Positions 52,184-61,116 of a stretch of 64,000 bases of DNA are shown here, one piece after another. Under the pieces are notes generated by a model. That model was given only the letters and a program-made list of their open reading frames with translations. It was not told where the DNA came from and made no database searches. Both the position numbers and the translations under genes were made by a program. This DNA comes from JAGWAJ01 sp026707615 (GTDB lineage Bacteria > Acidobacteriota > Vicinamibacteria > Vicinamibacterales > UBA8438), in contig CBDBMW010000013.1 in assembly GCA_965207595.1 (NCBI GenBank), forward strand, positions 1,116,001-1,180,000. Direction: 5' to 3'. Positions within the stretch are counted from its first letter, which is position 1, and each line of letters starts with the position of its first letter.

Positions 52184-53506
52184 TCAGTCCCCGCGCAGCG
52201 CGTCGAGCGCCGCGAAGAAGCCGGGGTACGAGACGTCGACGGAGTCGGCGCCGGCGATGACGCTGGGCCCCTCCGCGCCGAGGGCGGCGACGGCGAACGC
52301 CATCGCGAGGCGGTGATCGCCGGCCGCGTCGACGCGGCCGCCGGCCAGCCGTCCCGACCCGTCCACCGAGAAGCCGTCGGGCCGCTCCTCGACGCGGGCG
52401 CCCAACCGCCGCAGCCCGTCGGCGAACCGCGCGATGCGGTCGCTCTCCTTGTGGCGCAGCTCCGCGGCGCCGCGCACGTCGATCCCTCCGCCCAGGGCGG
52501 CCACGGCCCCCAGCACCGGGAGCTCGTCGATCAGCCCCGGGACTTCCGCCGGGGCAATCGCGACCGGCCGCCGGCGGTGGTGGCGTACGCACAGCGTGCC
52601 GATCGGCTCGCCTCCCGCGTTCCCCGTCATCCGGGTCTCGACCTCGGCTCCGGCCCGCCGCAGGACGTCGAGATAGGCGGTGCGCGTCGGATTCAGGCCC
52701 ACGGACTCGATCACGACCTCCGAGCCCGGGAGGGCGGCCGCCGCCGCGGCGAAGAACGCGGCCGACGACGGGTCGCCGGGGACGGCGAGGTCCACCGGGC
52801 GCAGCCGGGCGCCCCCGGTCACCGCGATGCCCTCGGCGTCCTGTCGGACTGCCGCGCCGAAGCCCGCGAGCGCCCGCTCGGTGTGGTCGCGGGTCGGGAG
52901 CGCCTCGACCACGCGCGTCGTTCCGGCGGCGTGCAGTCCGGCCAGGAGCACGGCCGTCTTCACCTGGGCGCTCGCCACGGGCGGCGCGTACTCGATGCCG
53001 GTGAGACGGCCGCCGCGGATCGCCAGCGGCGGTCGACCGTCGTCCGCGTCGAGGGTGGCTCCCATGCGCTCGAGCGGCTCGATGACGCGCCGCATCGGGC
53101 GCCGCCGCAGCGAGCCGTCTCCCGTGATGACCGTGCGGAACGCGTGCCCCGCGGCCACGCCGGCCAGGAGTCGCATCGTCGTCCCCGAGTTTCCGGCGTC
53201 GAGCGCTCCGGACGGGGGGGTCAGGGCGCCGAGCCCCAGGCCGTGGATGGTCAGCGTCCGGCCCGCCGCTCCGGCGCGGCCGGTCTCCGGGGCGGCGTGG
53301 ACGGTGATGCCGAGTGCGCGCAGGCAGCGGACCGTGGCGCGGCAGTCGGCGCCGTCCGCATAGCCGGCGACGGTGGAGACCCCGTCGGCCAGCGCCGCGA
53401 GGATGGCGTAGCGGTGCGATATGGACTTGTCGCCCGGCACGCGGAGCCGGCCCCGCAGCGCCCGGGCGGGGGCTACCGTGGCTGCGCTCGGTGCCGCGCC
53501 GGACAT
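52184..53506 (-). CDS. aroA: 3-phosphoshikimate 1-carboxyvinyltransferase (EPSP synthase)
   Basis: 440 residues, ATG 53506. Motifs: RVPGDKSISHRYAILAALADG (phosphate-binding start), LDAGNSGTTMRLLAGV (PEP/S3P site), RRRPMRRVIEPLERMGA, the catalytic region EVPGLIDELPVLGAVAAL and ELRHKESDRIARFADGLR. It transfers enolpyruvate to shikimate-3-phosphate. Operon with aroK. Confidence 0.96.
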   Translation of the reverse strand: MSGAAPSAATVAPARALRGRLRVPGDKSISHRYAILAALADGVSTVAGYADGADCRATVRCLRALGITVHAAPETGRAGAAGRTLTIHGLGLGALTPPSGALDAGNSGTTMRLLAGVAAGHAFRTVITGDGSLRRRPMRRVIEPLERMGATLDADDGRPPLAIRGGRLTGIEYAPPVASAQVKTAVLLAGLHAAGTTRVVEALPTRDHTERALAGFGAAVRQDAEGIAVTGGARLRPVDLAVPGDPSSAAFFAAAAAALPGSEVVIESVGLNPTRTAYLDVLRRAGAEVETRMTGNAGGEPIGTLCVRHHRRRPVAIAPAEVPGLIDELPVLGAVAALGGGIDVRGAAELRHKESDRIARFADGLRRLGARVEERPDGFSVDGSGRLAGGRVDAAGDHRLAMAFAVAALGAEGPSVIAGADSVDVSYPGFFAALDALRGD

Positions 53507-53572
53507 GCGCGAACTATACCCGCTCCGCTTGCCCGAGGCGCCGGCCGCGAGTATGGTACGGCGCACGAACGC

Positions 53573-54001
53573 ATGCCTGCCGCCGGCGTCATCCTCGATT
53601 GCCCCAGCCACTTCGACGTGCTGGACTTCGTGCAGGTGGTGGCGGACCACATGGGCCAGGTCGGCGGCCTCGACGGCGACGCGACGCACTGGCTGGGGGT
53701 CGCGTTGCGGGAGTCCGTGATCAACGCCATCAAGCACGGCAACGGCGAGGACCGCTCGAAGCGCGTCGTCGTCGAGTGCCGGCTGGAGCCGACCGCCAAG
53801 CCGACCGAGCTCGTGGTTCGCGTCCTGGATCAGGGCGCGGGGTTCGATCCGGTGGACGTGGCCGATCCGCTGGCCCCCGAGAACATCCTGAAGCCGAGCG
53901 GGCGCGGCATCTTCTTCATGCGCAGTCTCATGGACGACCTCTCGCTGCAGCGGATGCCGGAGGGCGGCATGGAAGTGCGCATGGTCAAGAAGCTGGTTTG
54001 A
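53573..54001 (+). CDS. RsbW/SpoIIAB-like ATPase (anti-sigma factor type)
   Basis: 142 residues with the GHKL fold: N box RESVINAIKHGNGEDR, G1 box LDQGAGFDPVDV, G2 box GRGIFFMRSLMDDL. This small stand-alone form is typical of serine kinases that act as anti-sigma or anti-anti-sigma switches (RsbW, SpoIIAB, BtrW). Divergent from aroA, and its last bases overlap suhB (TTGA). No partner sigma factor or STAS protein is adjacent. Confidence 0.85.
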   Translation: MPAAGVILDCPSHFDVLDFVQVVADHMGQVGGLDGDATHWLGVALRESVINAIKHGNGEDRSKRVVVECRLEPTAKPTELVVRVLDQGAGFDPVDVADPLAPENILKPSGRGIFFMRSLMDDLSLQRMPEGGMEVRMVKKLV

Positions 54002-54840
54002 CGCCCGTCGATCCGCTCCTCGTCGCCACCGCCGTCGAAGCCGTGCTGCGGGCGGGAGAGATCCAGCGCTCCCGCTTCCGGACGGACCTGACCGTCACCA
54101 AGAAGGGCCCCATCGACCTCGTCACGGAGGTCGACGTCGAGGTCGAGTCGATGTTCCGGGCCCTGATCCGCGACCGGTTCCCGGGCCACGCGATCGTCGC
54201 CGAGGAACTCGACGCGAACGCCGCCGCCGAGCCGGGCACGTCCCACTGCTGGGTCTTCGATCCGATAGACGGGACGGTGAACTACGCGCACGGGCTGCCG
54301 TTCTTCTGTGCTTCGCTCGCCCTCGAGATCGACGGCGAAGCCTCCGTGGCGGCCGTCTACGACCCGCTGCGCGAGGAGCTCTACACCGCGGAGCGGGGCG
54401 GGGGAGCACGATTGAACGGGGCGCCCCTGTCCGTGTCGGCGACCGGCCGGCTCATCGATGCGCTGCTCTGCACCGGCTTCCCCTACGACGTGCACCAGAC
54501 GCTCGACGAGGTGATCGGCCTCTTCCGCACCTTCGTGGGCCGGGCGCGTGCCGTCCGGCGCCTCGGCTCCGCGGCCCTGGACCTCTGCTACGTTGCGGCG
54601 GGGCGCCTCGACGGTTTCTGGGAGCAGCGCCTGCACCCCTGGGACACCGCGGCCGGCGCGCTGATCGTCACCGAGGCGGGAGGGCGGACGAGCGGCATGG
54701 ACGGCGGTCCCTTCCGGCCGGCGGAAGGCCATGTCGTGGCGTCGAACGGCAGGGTCCACGAAGAGATGCTGGCCGCCATCCGCGACACCGCCCTCGCGCG
54801 GCCCGGGACGTCGGACGGAAGGTCCCGAGGCCGTTCATGA
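53998..54840 (+). CDS. suhB: Inositol-1-monophosphatase family protein
   Basis: 280 residues from TTG 53998, overlapping the previous stop. Metal-binding motifs of the IMPase family: IVAEELDAN (Glu), WVFDPIDGTVNYAHGLPFF (Asp pair and DGT) and HPWDTAAGALIVTEAGGRT. The substrate may be myo-inositol-1-phosphate or a related sugar phosphate or nucleotide; the family cannot be resolved further by eye. Four-base overlap with the glycosyltransferase gene that follows. Confidence 0.9.
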   Translation: MTPVDPLLVATAVEAVLRAGEIQRSRFRTDLTVTKKGPIDLVTEVDVEVESMFRALIRDRFPGHAIVAEELDANAAAEPGTSHCWVFDPIDGTVNYAHGLPFFCASLALEIDGEASVAAVYDPLREELYTAERGGGARLNGAPLSVSATGRLIDALLCTGFPYDVHQTLDEVIGLFRTFVGRARAVRRLGSAALDLCYVAAGRLDGFWEQRLHPWDTAAGALIVTEAGGRTSGMDGGPFRPAEGHVVASNGRVHEEMLAAIRDTALARPGTSDGRSRGRS

Positions 54841-55841
54841 CCCCTGACCTGTCGGTCGTCATTCCGCTGAGGAACGAGGCGCCGAATCTCCGCACCCTCC
54901 ACCGGGAGCTGAGCCAGTCCCTGGGAGAGTGGGGGCGCCCCTACGAGCTGCTGCTGATCGACGACGGGAGCACCGACGACACGTTCCCCATCCTCTCGGA
55001 CCTGCACGCCGGCGACCCGCGGGTGCGCGTCGTCCGCCTGCGCCGGAACTTCGGCCAGACGGCCGCGTTCGCGGCGGGGTTCGCCCGGGCGCGCGGACGG
55101 ATCATCGTCACCTCGGACGGCGATCTGCAGAACGATCCGCGGGACATCCCGGCGCTCGTGGCCCGCCTCGAGGAGGGGCACGACATCGTCTGCGGCTGGC
55201 GCCGGGCGCGCAAGGACCCCTGGCTGACGCGGCGCCTGCCGTCGATGATCGCCAACGGGATGATCTCGCGGATCACGGGGGTGCGGCTGCACGACTACGG
55301 GTGCTCGCTCAAGGCCTTCCGCAGCGAGGTCATCCGGCCCCTCCGGCTCTACGGCGAGATGCACCGCTTCATACCCGCCATCGCCAGCGAGCAGGGCGTG
55401 CGCATCGCCGAGATGGTGGTCAATCACCGGCCCCGGCGCTTCGGCCGGTCCAACTACGGCCTCTCGCGCACCGTCCGCGTGGTGCTCGACCTGTTCACGG
55501 TGAAGTTCCTGCTGAGCTACGCGACGCGGCCGCTCCAGATGTTCGGTCCGCCGGGCCTCCTGATGGGGCTGGCCGGGGCGGTCATCATCGCCTACCTCGG
55601 CTACGTGCGGCTGTTCGACGGCCAGGCGATAGGCGATCGTCCGCTGCTGCTGCTCGGGATCCTGCTCGCCTTCGGCGGCCTGCAGCTCGTGACCCTCGGG
55701 CTGCTGGCCGAGCTCCAGGCCCGCACGTACCACGAGTCGCAGAACAAGCCCATCTACGTCGTGCGCGACGTGCTCGAGTCCGCGGACGCGGACGGCGGTC
55801 GGCCTGCGGCCGGTGGCGCGGGCTTGGGGGCTGCGCCGTAG
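54837..55841 (+). CDS. Polyprenyl-phosphate glycosyltransferase (GT2, DPMS/ArnC type)
   Basis: 334 residues. The GT2 catalytic domain reads LSVVIPLRNEAPNLRTL, LLIDDGSTDDTF, VTSDGDLQNDPRDIP and YGCSLKAFRSEV, with GRSNYGLSR before the membrane part. Two C-terminal helices (FGPPGLLMGLAGAVIIAYLG; LLLLGILLAFGGLQLVTLGL). This class moves a sugar from a nucleotide donor to undecaprenyl or dolichyl phosphate at the inner membrane. The GT-C-like protein at 57088 could use such a lipid-linked sugar. Confidence 0.9.
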   Translation: MTPDLSVVIPLRNEAPNLRTLHRELSQSLGEWGRPYELLLIDDGSTDDTFPILSDLHAGDPRVRVVRLRRNFGQTAAFAAGFARARGRIIVTSDGDLQNDPRDIPALVARLEEGHDIVCGWRRARKDPWLTRRLPSMIANGMISRITGVRLHDYGCSLKAFRSEVIRPLRLYGEMHRFIPAIASEQGVRIAEMVVNHRPRRFGRSNYGLSRTVRVVLDLFTVKFLLSYATRPLQMFGPPGLLMGLAGAVIIAYLGYVRLFDGQAIGDRPLLLLGILLAFGGLQLVTLGLLAELQARTYHESQNKPIYVVRDVLESADADGGRPAAGGAGLGAAP

Positions 55842-55909
55842 GAGGCGGCCAGCGGAGCCTCAGGCGGCGAACGGCGGGCCAGGGTTGCCGCGGAGCGAGC
55901 CGGCGTCGC

Positions 55910-57061
55910 TCAGTCGCCCGGCGGGCCGGCCCGCCACGCTCCGTCCGCCGTGATCGCACGCGCCGCGAAGCACCAGATGACGAGCCGCTTGCCGTCCCAG
56001 GCGGCCGGCTCCGCCTCCGCGCGCCGCCGCAGCTCGGCGAGGGCGGCCCCGGGGCTGTCGGAGGCCACGACATCGACCGGCAGGCCGAGCTCGTAGACGA
56101 GCTGATCGGCGAGTCCGGATCCGACGGCGTGCATCTCGTCGCCGGCGTGGAAGACGAGCGCGTGGGTGTCGCCGAGCAGCGTGATCGGGCTGTCGGCAGC
56201 GGGAGGGACGGCCGCCGGCCGGCCCTCGCCGGCGGCGGCGATCGTGCGGAGGCGCAACTCCTCGCGGGCGGGCGGGGATTCGCGGTCGCGCACGAGGTCC
56301 CCGTCGATCGTCGTCGACTGCCATCCGAACCGGAAGTCCTGCGTCTCCAGCGCGCCGAACCACGGGCGCCCGCGCACGACCTCCGCGATGACCTGGGCGG
56401 CCACGACGCAGCCGACACCCGACCAGTGCGCGTCCTGCCGGCAGTAGAGCGGGCCCTCGCCGTGGAAGCGGTCGTCGAGGAAGCGCTCCGTGAGGTCCAG
56501 CACGTCGATTCCCCGGCTCCGGAGCAGGGCGTAGAAGGCACGGTGGTTCGGATCGAGCCGGGGCACGGGAACCGGCACGAGCGGATCCTCCACCCCGACC
56601 TTGTCCGCGTAGATGACTGCCTTCGGGGGCACGGGCACGACGAGCAGCTCGACGCCGCGCGCGGCCAGCTCCCGCTGGAACCCCAGCATGACCGCGAGCG
56701 GATCGAAGGCGTCCAGCGGCCCCCCGGCCAGGTGACGCAGCTCGGGCACCGAGAACAGCCAGCCTTCGAGACCGGTCACGGCAACGGCGGCCCGCGCGTC
56801 CGCGTCCGCGGCCAGGACCCCGTAGGCGGCGCCGAGCCCGGTCGCCAGCTCGTCGTCCGGGAGCGACTGCCCGCAGGCCGGAAGGAACAGCACCGCGGCC
56901 AGGGCCAGCGCCCGCGACGGGCCGCACGGGCGGTGGCGCTCCGTCGGGCGCTCGCTCGCCGCGGCGCCGCGGCCGCGCCCCGGCGGGCGTCGCCGGCGCC
57001 TCGTCGGGCGCTCGCTCGCCGCGGCCCCCCGTCCGCCCTCCGGCGGGCGCGTTTCGGTCAT
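55910..57061 (-). CDS. AlgJ/AlgX-like SGNH-type putative O-acetyltransferase lipoprotein
   Basis: About 383 residues; ATG 57061 has GGAG nine bases upstream, while ATG 57070 is too close to it. An arginine/proline-rich N-terminus contains a repeated GRGAAASERPT unit encoded by a direct DNA repeat. A lipoprotein-like signal follows (ALAAVLFLPACG). The body matches the alginate acetylation AlgJ/AlgX fold: GLEGWLFSVPELRHL, LLVVPVPPKAVIYADKVG, the catalytic DxH pair in CRQDAHWSGVGC, and LLGDTHALVF in the nucleophile position, where Thr occurs instead of the usual Ser (GDSxx). It may therefore be weakly active or act as a binding protein. It suggests polysaccharide modification; no MBOAT partner is adjacent. 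Confidence 0.75.
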   Translation of the reverse strand: MTETRPPEGGRGAAASERPTRRRRRPPGRGRGAAASERPTERHRPCGPSRALALAAVLFLPACGQSLPDDELATGLGAAYGVLAADADARAAVAVTGLEGWLFSVPELRHLAGGPLDAFDPLAVMLGFQRELAARGVELLVVPVPPKAVIYADKVGVEDPLVPVPVPRLDPNHRAFYALLRSRGIDVLDLTERFLDDRFHGEGPLYCRQDAHWSGVGCVVAAQVIAEVVRGRPWFGALETQDFRFGWQSTTIDGDLVRDRESPPAREELRLRTIAAAGEGRPAAVPPAADSPITLLGDTHALVFHAGDEMHAVGSGLADQLVYELGLPVDVVASDSPGAALAELRRRAEAEPAAWDGKRLVIWCFAARAITADGAWRAGPPGD

Positions 57062-57087
57062 CGGCGGCATCTCCGTCCGGAATCCCC

Positions 57088-58998
57088 ATGCCCCATAATG
57101 GCGTCGTGCGCCTGCTGAACCGTGCGGCCGGGATCGCCGCGAGGCTCGGTCTCGGCGCCGGGAGGACCGGCGCCGGAGCCGGCCGCCGGCGCCCGGACGC
57201 CGGCGTCGTCGCGACCGCGGCCCTCCTCGTCGTCGGCTGCGGCGCCGCGCTCTCGATCGACGTCGTGCGAACGACGTACGGCATCAAGGGCGACGAGGCG
57301 ACCTACGTCGCCATGGCCCTCAGCGTCGCGTACGACGGCGACCTCGCCTACGAGGCCCGGGACGTCGAGCGCTTCTACCAGATCTATCACGACGGCCCGC
57401 AGGGCATCTTCCTGAAGCGGGGGAGCGGCGACCGTCGCGCGGGCGATCGGCTCTACTACGGCAAGGCCTACATCTACTCCGTGCTGGCGGCGCCCTTCGT
57501 GCGGCTCGGGGGGCTCAACGGGATGCTGGCGTTCCACGTCGTGCTGCTCTCGGGAGCCGTCCTGCTCGGCTACCTGTTCCTGTCCGCGCAGTCGCCGCGG
57601 CGCTTCTCGCTGCCGTACGCCCTGGGCTTCTTCGCCGTCACCGTCGTGCCCGTGCACGCGGTGTTCCTGAGCTCCGAGACGCTCCACGTCGCCGGGGTGG
57701 TCTGCGCGTACTTCCTCTGGTTCTACAAGGACGTGTCGCGGCCCGAGGCCCCCGGCGCGGCCGCCGCCCTCGGAGGACGCTGGACGGACATCGCGGCCGC
57801 CGTCGTCCTGGGGATGGTCACGTTCTCGAAGCCGCTGAACGTCCTGCTCATCGCGCCGCCGGTGCTGGCCGCATGGGGGCGGCGCCGCTTCCGGGACGGC
57901 CTGCTCGTGGGCACGGTGTTCGCCCTCACCGTTGCCGCCGGCTTCGCGGTCAATGCGCTCATCACGGGGGAGGTGAACTACCAGGGGGGCGAGCGGAAGA
58001 CCTTCTACGGCACGTTCCCCTTCGAGCGCGAGGGGGCGACGTTCGCCGAGCTCGGCATCGGCATGACCACGAACCAGGTCGTGGTCGAGGAGGCGCTCGA
58101 TCCGCTCGGCTTCCTCCGGCTCCTCGGCACCAATCTCTGGTACTTCCTGGCCGGGCGGCACTTCGGGTTCGTCCCGTTCTTCTTCCCGGGCGTCGTGGCC
58201 GTCTGGCTCTTCCTCCGGGACCGGGCCAACCGCTCGCTGCGCGGCTGGCTCATCCTCGGCACCGTGGCGGCGACGGCGGTGGGCACCGCCGTCTACATGC
58301 CGTACACCTGGTCCGGGGGCGGCGGACCGGCCGGCAATCGCTACTTCCTGAGCATCTACCCGGCGCTGCTCTTCCTCACGCCGCGCCTCGCCTCGTTCCG
58401 GCCCGTGGCGGCGGCGTGGATCGGGGGCGGGCTCTTCACGGCGCACGTCGTGCTGAACCCGTTCGTCGCGGCCAAGCAGCCCTACCTGAACGTCGAGGCC
58501 GGACTGCTGCGCGCGCTCCCGGTGGAGCTGACGATGGTCAACGACCTGCCGATCAACCTCGACGCGCCGCGCGCGCGCGTCGAGTACGGCGAGCCGGCGC
58601 TGCTCCTGTACTACCTGGACCACAACGCCTACCGGCCGGAGCCTCCGGGCATCTGGATCGCGGCGGAGCGGCGGGCGGACCTCGTGGTGCGCAGCGGGCC
58701 CCCGATCGCGGAGGCGACGGTCACGCTCCTGTCCCGGGTCGCCAACACGGTCGAGGTGAGCCTGGGGGGATCGACGGAGCGCGTGGAGCTCGCCCCGGGC
58801 GTCCCCCGCGACGTCGTCCTGCGGCCGCGGGGCGTCTACGCGCGGCGCAGCTGGGCCTATCTGCTCTCCGTCAGGACGGAGACGGGGTTCGTTCCGCGCC
58901 TGGTCGAGCCGGGCTCCCGCGACAGCCGCTATCTCGGGGTGGCGGTGCGGATGACTCCCCGCTTCGGGGGGAGCGGCCCGTCCCTGCACGGCTGGTGA
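57088..58998 (+). CDS. Multi-spanning GT-C-like membrane protein
   Basis: 636 residues, ATG 57088, divergent from the AlgJ-like gene with 26 bases between. About ten membrane helices. Near the N-terminus, after the first helix, GIKGDEATYVAMALSVAYDG carries the acidic DE motif used by GT-C/ArnT-type glycosyltransferases that take lipid-phosphate sugars. The C-terminal ~140 residues are soluble and beta-rich (ATVTLLSRVANTVEVSLGG), presumably periplasmic. Not assignable to a named enzyme by eye. The GT2 gene nearby suggests a shared lipid-linked sugar pathway. Confidence 0.7.
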   Translation: MPHNGVVRLLNRAAGIAARLGLGAGRTGAGAGRRRPDAGVVATAALLVVGCGAALSIDVVRTTYGIKGDEATYVAMALSVAYDGDLAYEARDVERFYQIYHDGPQGIFLKRGSGDRRAGDRLYYGKAYIYSVLAAPFVRLGGLNGMLAFHVVLLSGAVLLGYLFLSAQSPRRFSLPYALGFFAVTVVPVHAVFLSSETLHVAGVVCAYFLWFYKDVSRPEAPGAAAALGGRWTDIAAAVVLGMVTFSKPLNVLLIAPPVLAAWGRRRFRDGLLVGTVFALTVAAGFAVNALITGEVNYQGGERKTFYGTFPFEREGATFAELGIGMTTNQVVVEEALDPLGFLRLLGTNLWYFLAGRHFGFVPFFFPGVVAVWLFLRDRANRSLRGWLILGTVAATAVGTAVYMPYTWSGGGGPAGNRYFLSIYPALLFLTPRLASFRPVAAAWIGGGLFTAHVVLNPFVAAKQPYLNVEAGLLRALPVELTMVNDLPINLDAPRARVEYGEPALLLYYLDHNAYRPEPPGIWIAAERRADLVVRSGPPIAEATVTLLSRVANTVEVSLGGSTERVELAPGVPRDVVLRPRGVYARRSWAYLLSVRTETGFVPRLVEPGSRDSRYLGVAVRMTPRFGGSGPSLHGW

Positions 58999-59052
58999 GC
59001 GTCCGCGTGGCGGGGCGCGGGCGCATGGTGTAGACTGGCCGCCCGCCCGCGT

Positions 59053-59871
59053 ATGCCCTACCAGAGCACGCTCGAAGCGCGGCTGGCTCGCAAGGCCACG
59101 CGCGCCATCAAGACGTTCGACCTCATCGAGGACGGCGACCGCGTGATGGTCGGCCTGTCCGGCGGCAAGGACAGCTGGGCGCTGATGAGCCTGCTCGACG
59201 CGCTGCGGCGCCGGGCGCCCGTCCGATTCTCGCTCGTCGCCGTCAACGTCGACTCGGGCTACACGGACTACCGGCACGACGTCATCTCTCGGACCTGCGA
59301 GGCCCGGAACTGGGAGTACCGCATCGAGCACACGTCGATCGGCGACATCATGGACGATGTGCTCGACGCCGACGCCACTCCGTGCTCCCTCTGCGCGCGG
59401 CTGCGCCGGGGCGTGCTGTACCGCCTGGCGTCCGAGGTCGGGGCCACCAAGATCGCCCTCGGGCATCACGCGGACGACTTCGTCGAGACCCTGCTGCTCA
59501 ACCTGTTCTTCGCGGGGTCGCTGAAGGCGATGCCGGCGCGCCTGCTGTCCGACGACCGGCGTCACGTCGTCATTCGGCCGCTCGTCTACGTGTCGGAGGA
59601 CGAGGCGCGCGCCTACACGCGGGAGCGCGGGCTGGAGGTCATCGGGTGCTGCTGCCCGGTCTGCGGCGACCTGAGCCTGAAGCGGCAGCGCATCAAGCGC
59701 TGGCTGCTCGACCTCGAGCGCGAGCACCCGGGCATCAAGCAGTCCATGCTGCGCGCGTTGGGCAACGTGGCTCCTCGCCACCTGCTCGACACGCGGCTGA
59801 ACCCGACCGCCGAGCTCCGAGCCGAAGTCGGCGGGGCTGTCCCGACGCGGGCCGGGATGGCCGCGCTCTGA
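59053..59871 (+). CDS. ttcA: tRNA 2-thiocytidine biosynthesis protein TtcA
   Basis: 272 residues. PP-loop MVGLSGGKDSWALMSLL activates the tRNA base with ATP; CSLCARLRRGVLYRLA and GCCCPVCGDLSLKR supply the cysteines for the [4Fe-4S] cluster; GHHADDFVETLLLNLFF is typical of TtcA. It thiolates cytidine 32 of certain tRNAs. Followed 36 bases later by dtd. Confidence 0.94.
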   Translation: MPYQSTLEARLARKATRAIKTFDLIEDGDRVMVGLSGGKDSWALMSLLDALRRRAPVRFSLVAVNVDSGYTDYRHDVISRTCEARNWEYRIEHTSIGDIMDDVLDADATPCSLCARLRRGVLYRLASEVGATKIALGHHADDFVETLLLNLFFAGSLKAMPARLLSDDRRHVVIRPLVYVSEDEARAYTRERGLEVIGCCCPVCGDLSLKRQRIKRWLLDLEREHPGIKQSMLRALGNVAPRHLLDTRLNPTAELRAEVGGAVPTRAGMAAL

Positions 59872-59907
59872 CCGCGGACCCGGCTTCCGTCCCGTGTTCC
59901 GATCGCG

Positions 59908-60357
59908 ATGCGAGCCGTCATCCAGCGCGTCCGGTCCGCGTCGGTCACGGTCGACGGAGTCGTCGTCGGCCGCATCGCGCGCGGCGTCGTGGTGCTCGTC
60001 GGCATCGGACAGGGCGACGGGGCGGACGATGTCGCCTACGTCGCGCGCAAGATCCGCGGGCTGCGGCTGTTCGAGGACGAGGAGGGGCGCCTGAACCGCT
60101 CCCTCACGGAGGTCGGCGGGGCCGCGCTCGTCGTGTCGCAGTTCACGCTCTACGGCGACTGCCGGCGCGGCCGCCGCCCGTCGTTCGATGCCGCGGCGCC
60201 CCCGCCGGCCGCGCGCGCGGTGTACGAGGCGCTGGTCGGCGCCCTGCAGGACGGCGGGACGCACGTGGCGACCGGGGTGTTCCAGGCCATGATGGACGTG
60301 AGCCTCGTCAACGACGGTCCGGTCACGGTGCTGCTCGACAGCCGGCGGGAGTTCTAG
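59908..60357 (+). CDS. dtd: D-aminoacyl-tRNA deacylase
   Basis: 149 residues, full length. Signature motifs VSQFTLYGDCRRGRRPSF and VSLVNDGPVTVLLDS (the NxGPxT motif is NDGPVT here). Recycles tRNAs mischarged with D-amino acids or glycine. Starts MRAVIQRVRSASVTVDG as in all Dtd proteins. Confidence 0.95.
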   Translation: MRAVIQRVRSASVTVDGVVVGRIARGVVVLVGIGQGDGADDVAYVARKIRGLRLFEDEEGRLNRSLTEVGGAALVVSQFTLYGDCRRGRRPSFDAAAPPPAARAVYEALVGALQDGGTHVATGVFQAMMDVSLVNDGPVTVLLDSRREF

Positions 60358-60422
60358 TCTAGGGGACGACCGCCGCGCGGCGCGATGGTTGCATGGGCGG
60401 ACAGCGCACGGCGGAGCCGTCG

Positions 60423-61109
60423 ATGACGGCGGGGCAGCTCACGACCCTGGCCGTCGCCGGGGAGTCGCTGCTGGCGGTGGGGGCGGCGGCGTGGATCCGC
60501 GGGCGGGCCCTCCCGGCGGCGTGGGCGGAAGGCTCCCGGGTCCTCGCGGTGCTCGTCGGGCTGGCCGCCGCGGCCGTGCTCGTGGCGGTGAACCTCGCAC
60601 TCCTGTGCCGCGCGCCGGACGTCCGGGGCGTCCGGTCCGTCCGGCGCCTCTACCGGGACACCCTGCGGCCGCTGTTCGCCACGGTCCGGCTTCGTGACGT
60701 CGTGGTCATCAGCGTCGCGGCCGGCGTCGGGGAGGAGCTGCTGTTCCGGGGGGCGCTCCAGGCGGAGGCGGGTCTGGCGACGGCGAGCGTCGTGTTCGGG
60801 CTCCTCCACATCGGAGGACGGGACACCGTGGTGTTCGGCGCCTGGGTGATGGTGATGGGGGCCGGTCTCGGATGGCTCGCCGAGGTCACCGGCGGGCTGC
60901 TGGCGCCGATCGTGGCGCACGGCGTCTACGACGCGGTGGCGATCGCCTACTGCCGCTGGGGGCCGGTGTGCCGCGCCGTGCGGCGTCTCGACGCACCCGA
61001 TCGCCGGGACGCGGCAGCCGGCCCGGGGCCGGCGGCCAGGGAGTCCGCGCCGGCGGTCAGGCGCCGTCCGCGGGGCCGGGATGACCCCGGCGGCAGGAGC
61101 GAGAGGTAG
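60423..61109 (+). CDS. CPBP-family intramembrane metalloprotease (CAAX protease-like)
   Basis: About 228 residues; ATG 60423 has GGAG seven bases upstream, while ATG 60393 in the same frame lacks a site. Six to seven helices with the three CPBP motifs: GVGEELLFRGALQ (EExxxR), VFGLLHIGGRD (FxxxH) and PIVAHGVYDAVAI (HxxxD/N). It would cleave within the inner membrane; the substrate is unknown. The last 50 residues are a basic, disordered tail. Confidence 0.88.
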   Translation: MTAGQLTTLAVAGESLLAVGAAAWIRGRALPAAWAEGSRVLAVLVGLAAAAVLVAVNLALLCRAPDVRGVRSVRRLYRDTLRPLFATVRLRDVVVISVAAGVGEELLFRGALQAEAGLATASVVFGLLHIGGRDTVVFGAWVMVMGAGLGWLAEVTGGLLAPIVAHGVYDAVAIAYCRWGPVCRAVRRLDAPDRRDAAAGPGPAARESAPAVRRRPRGRDDPGGRSER

Positions 61110-61116
61110 CGAGCGG

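Noticed and set aside
57058..60264. A minus-strand open frame of about 1070 codons opposite the GT-C-like gene, ttcA and dtd
   Set aside because: Antisense shadow; all three plus-strand genes carry conserved motifs.
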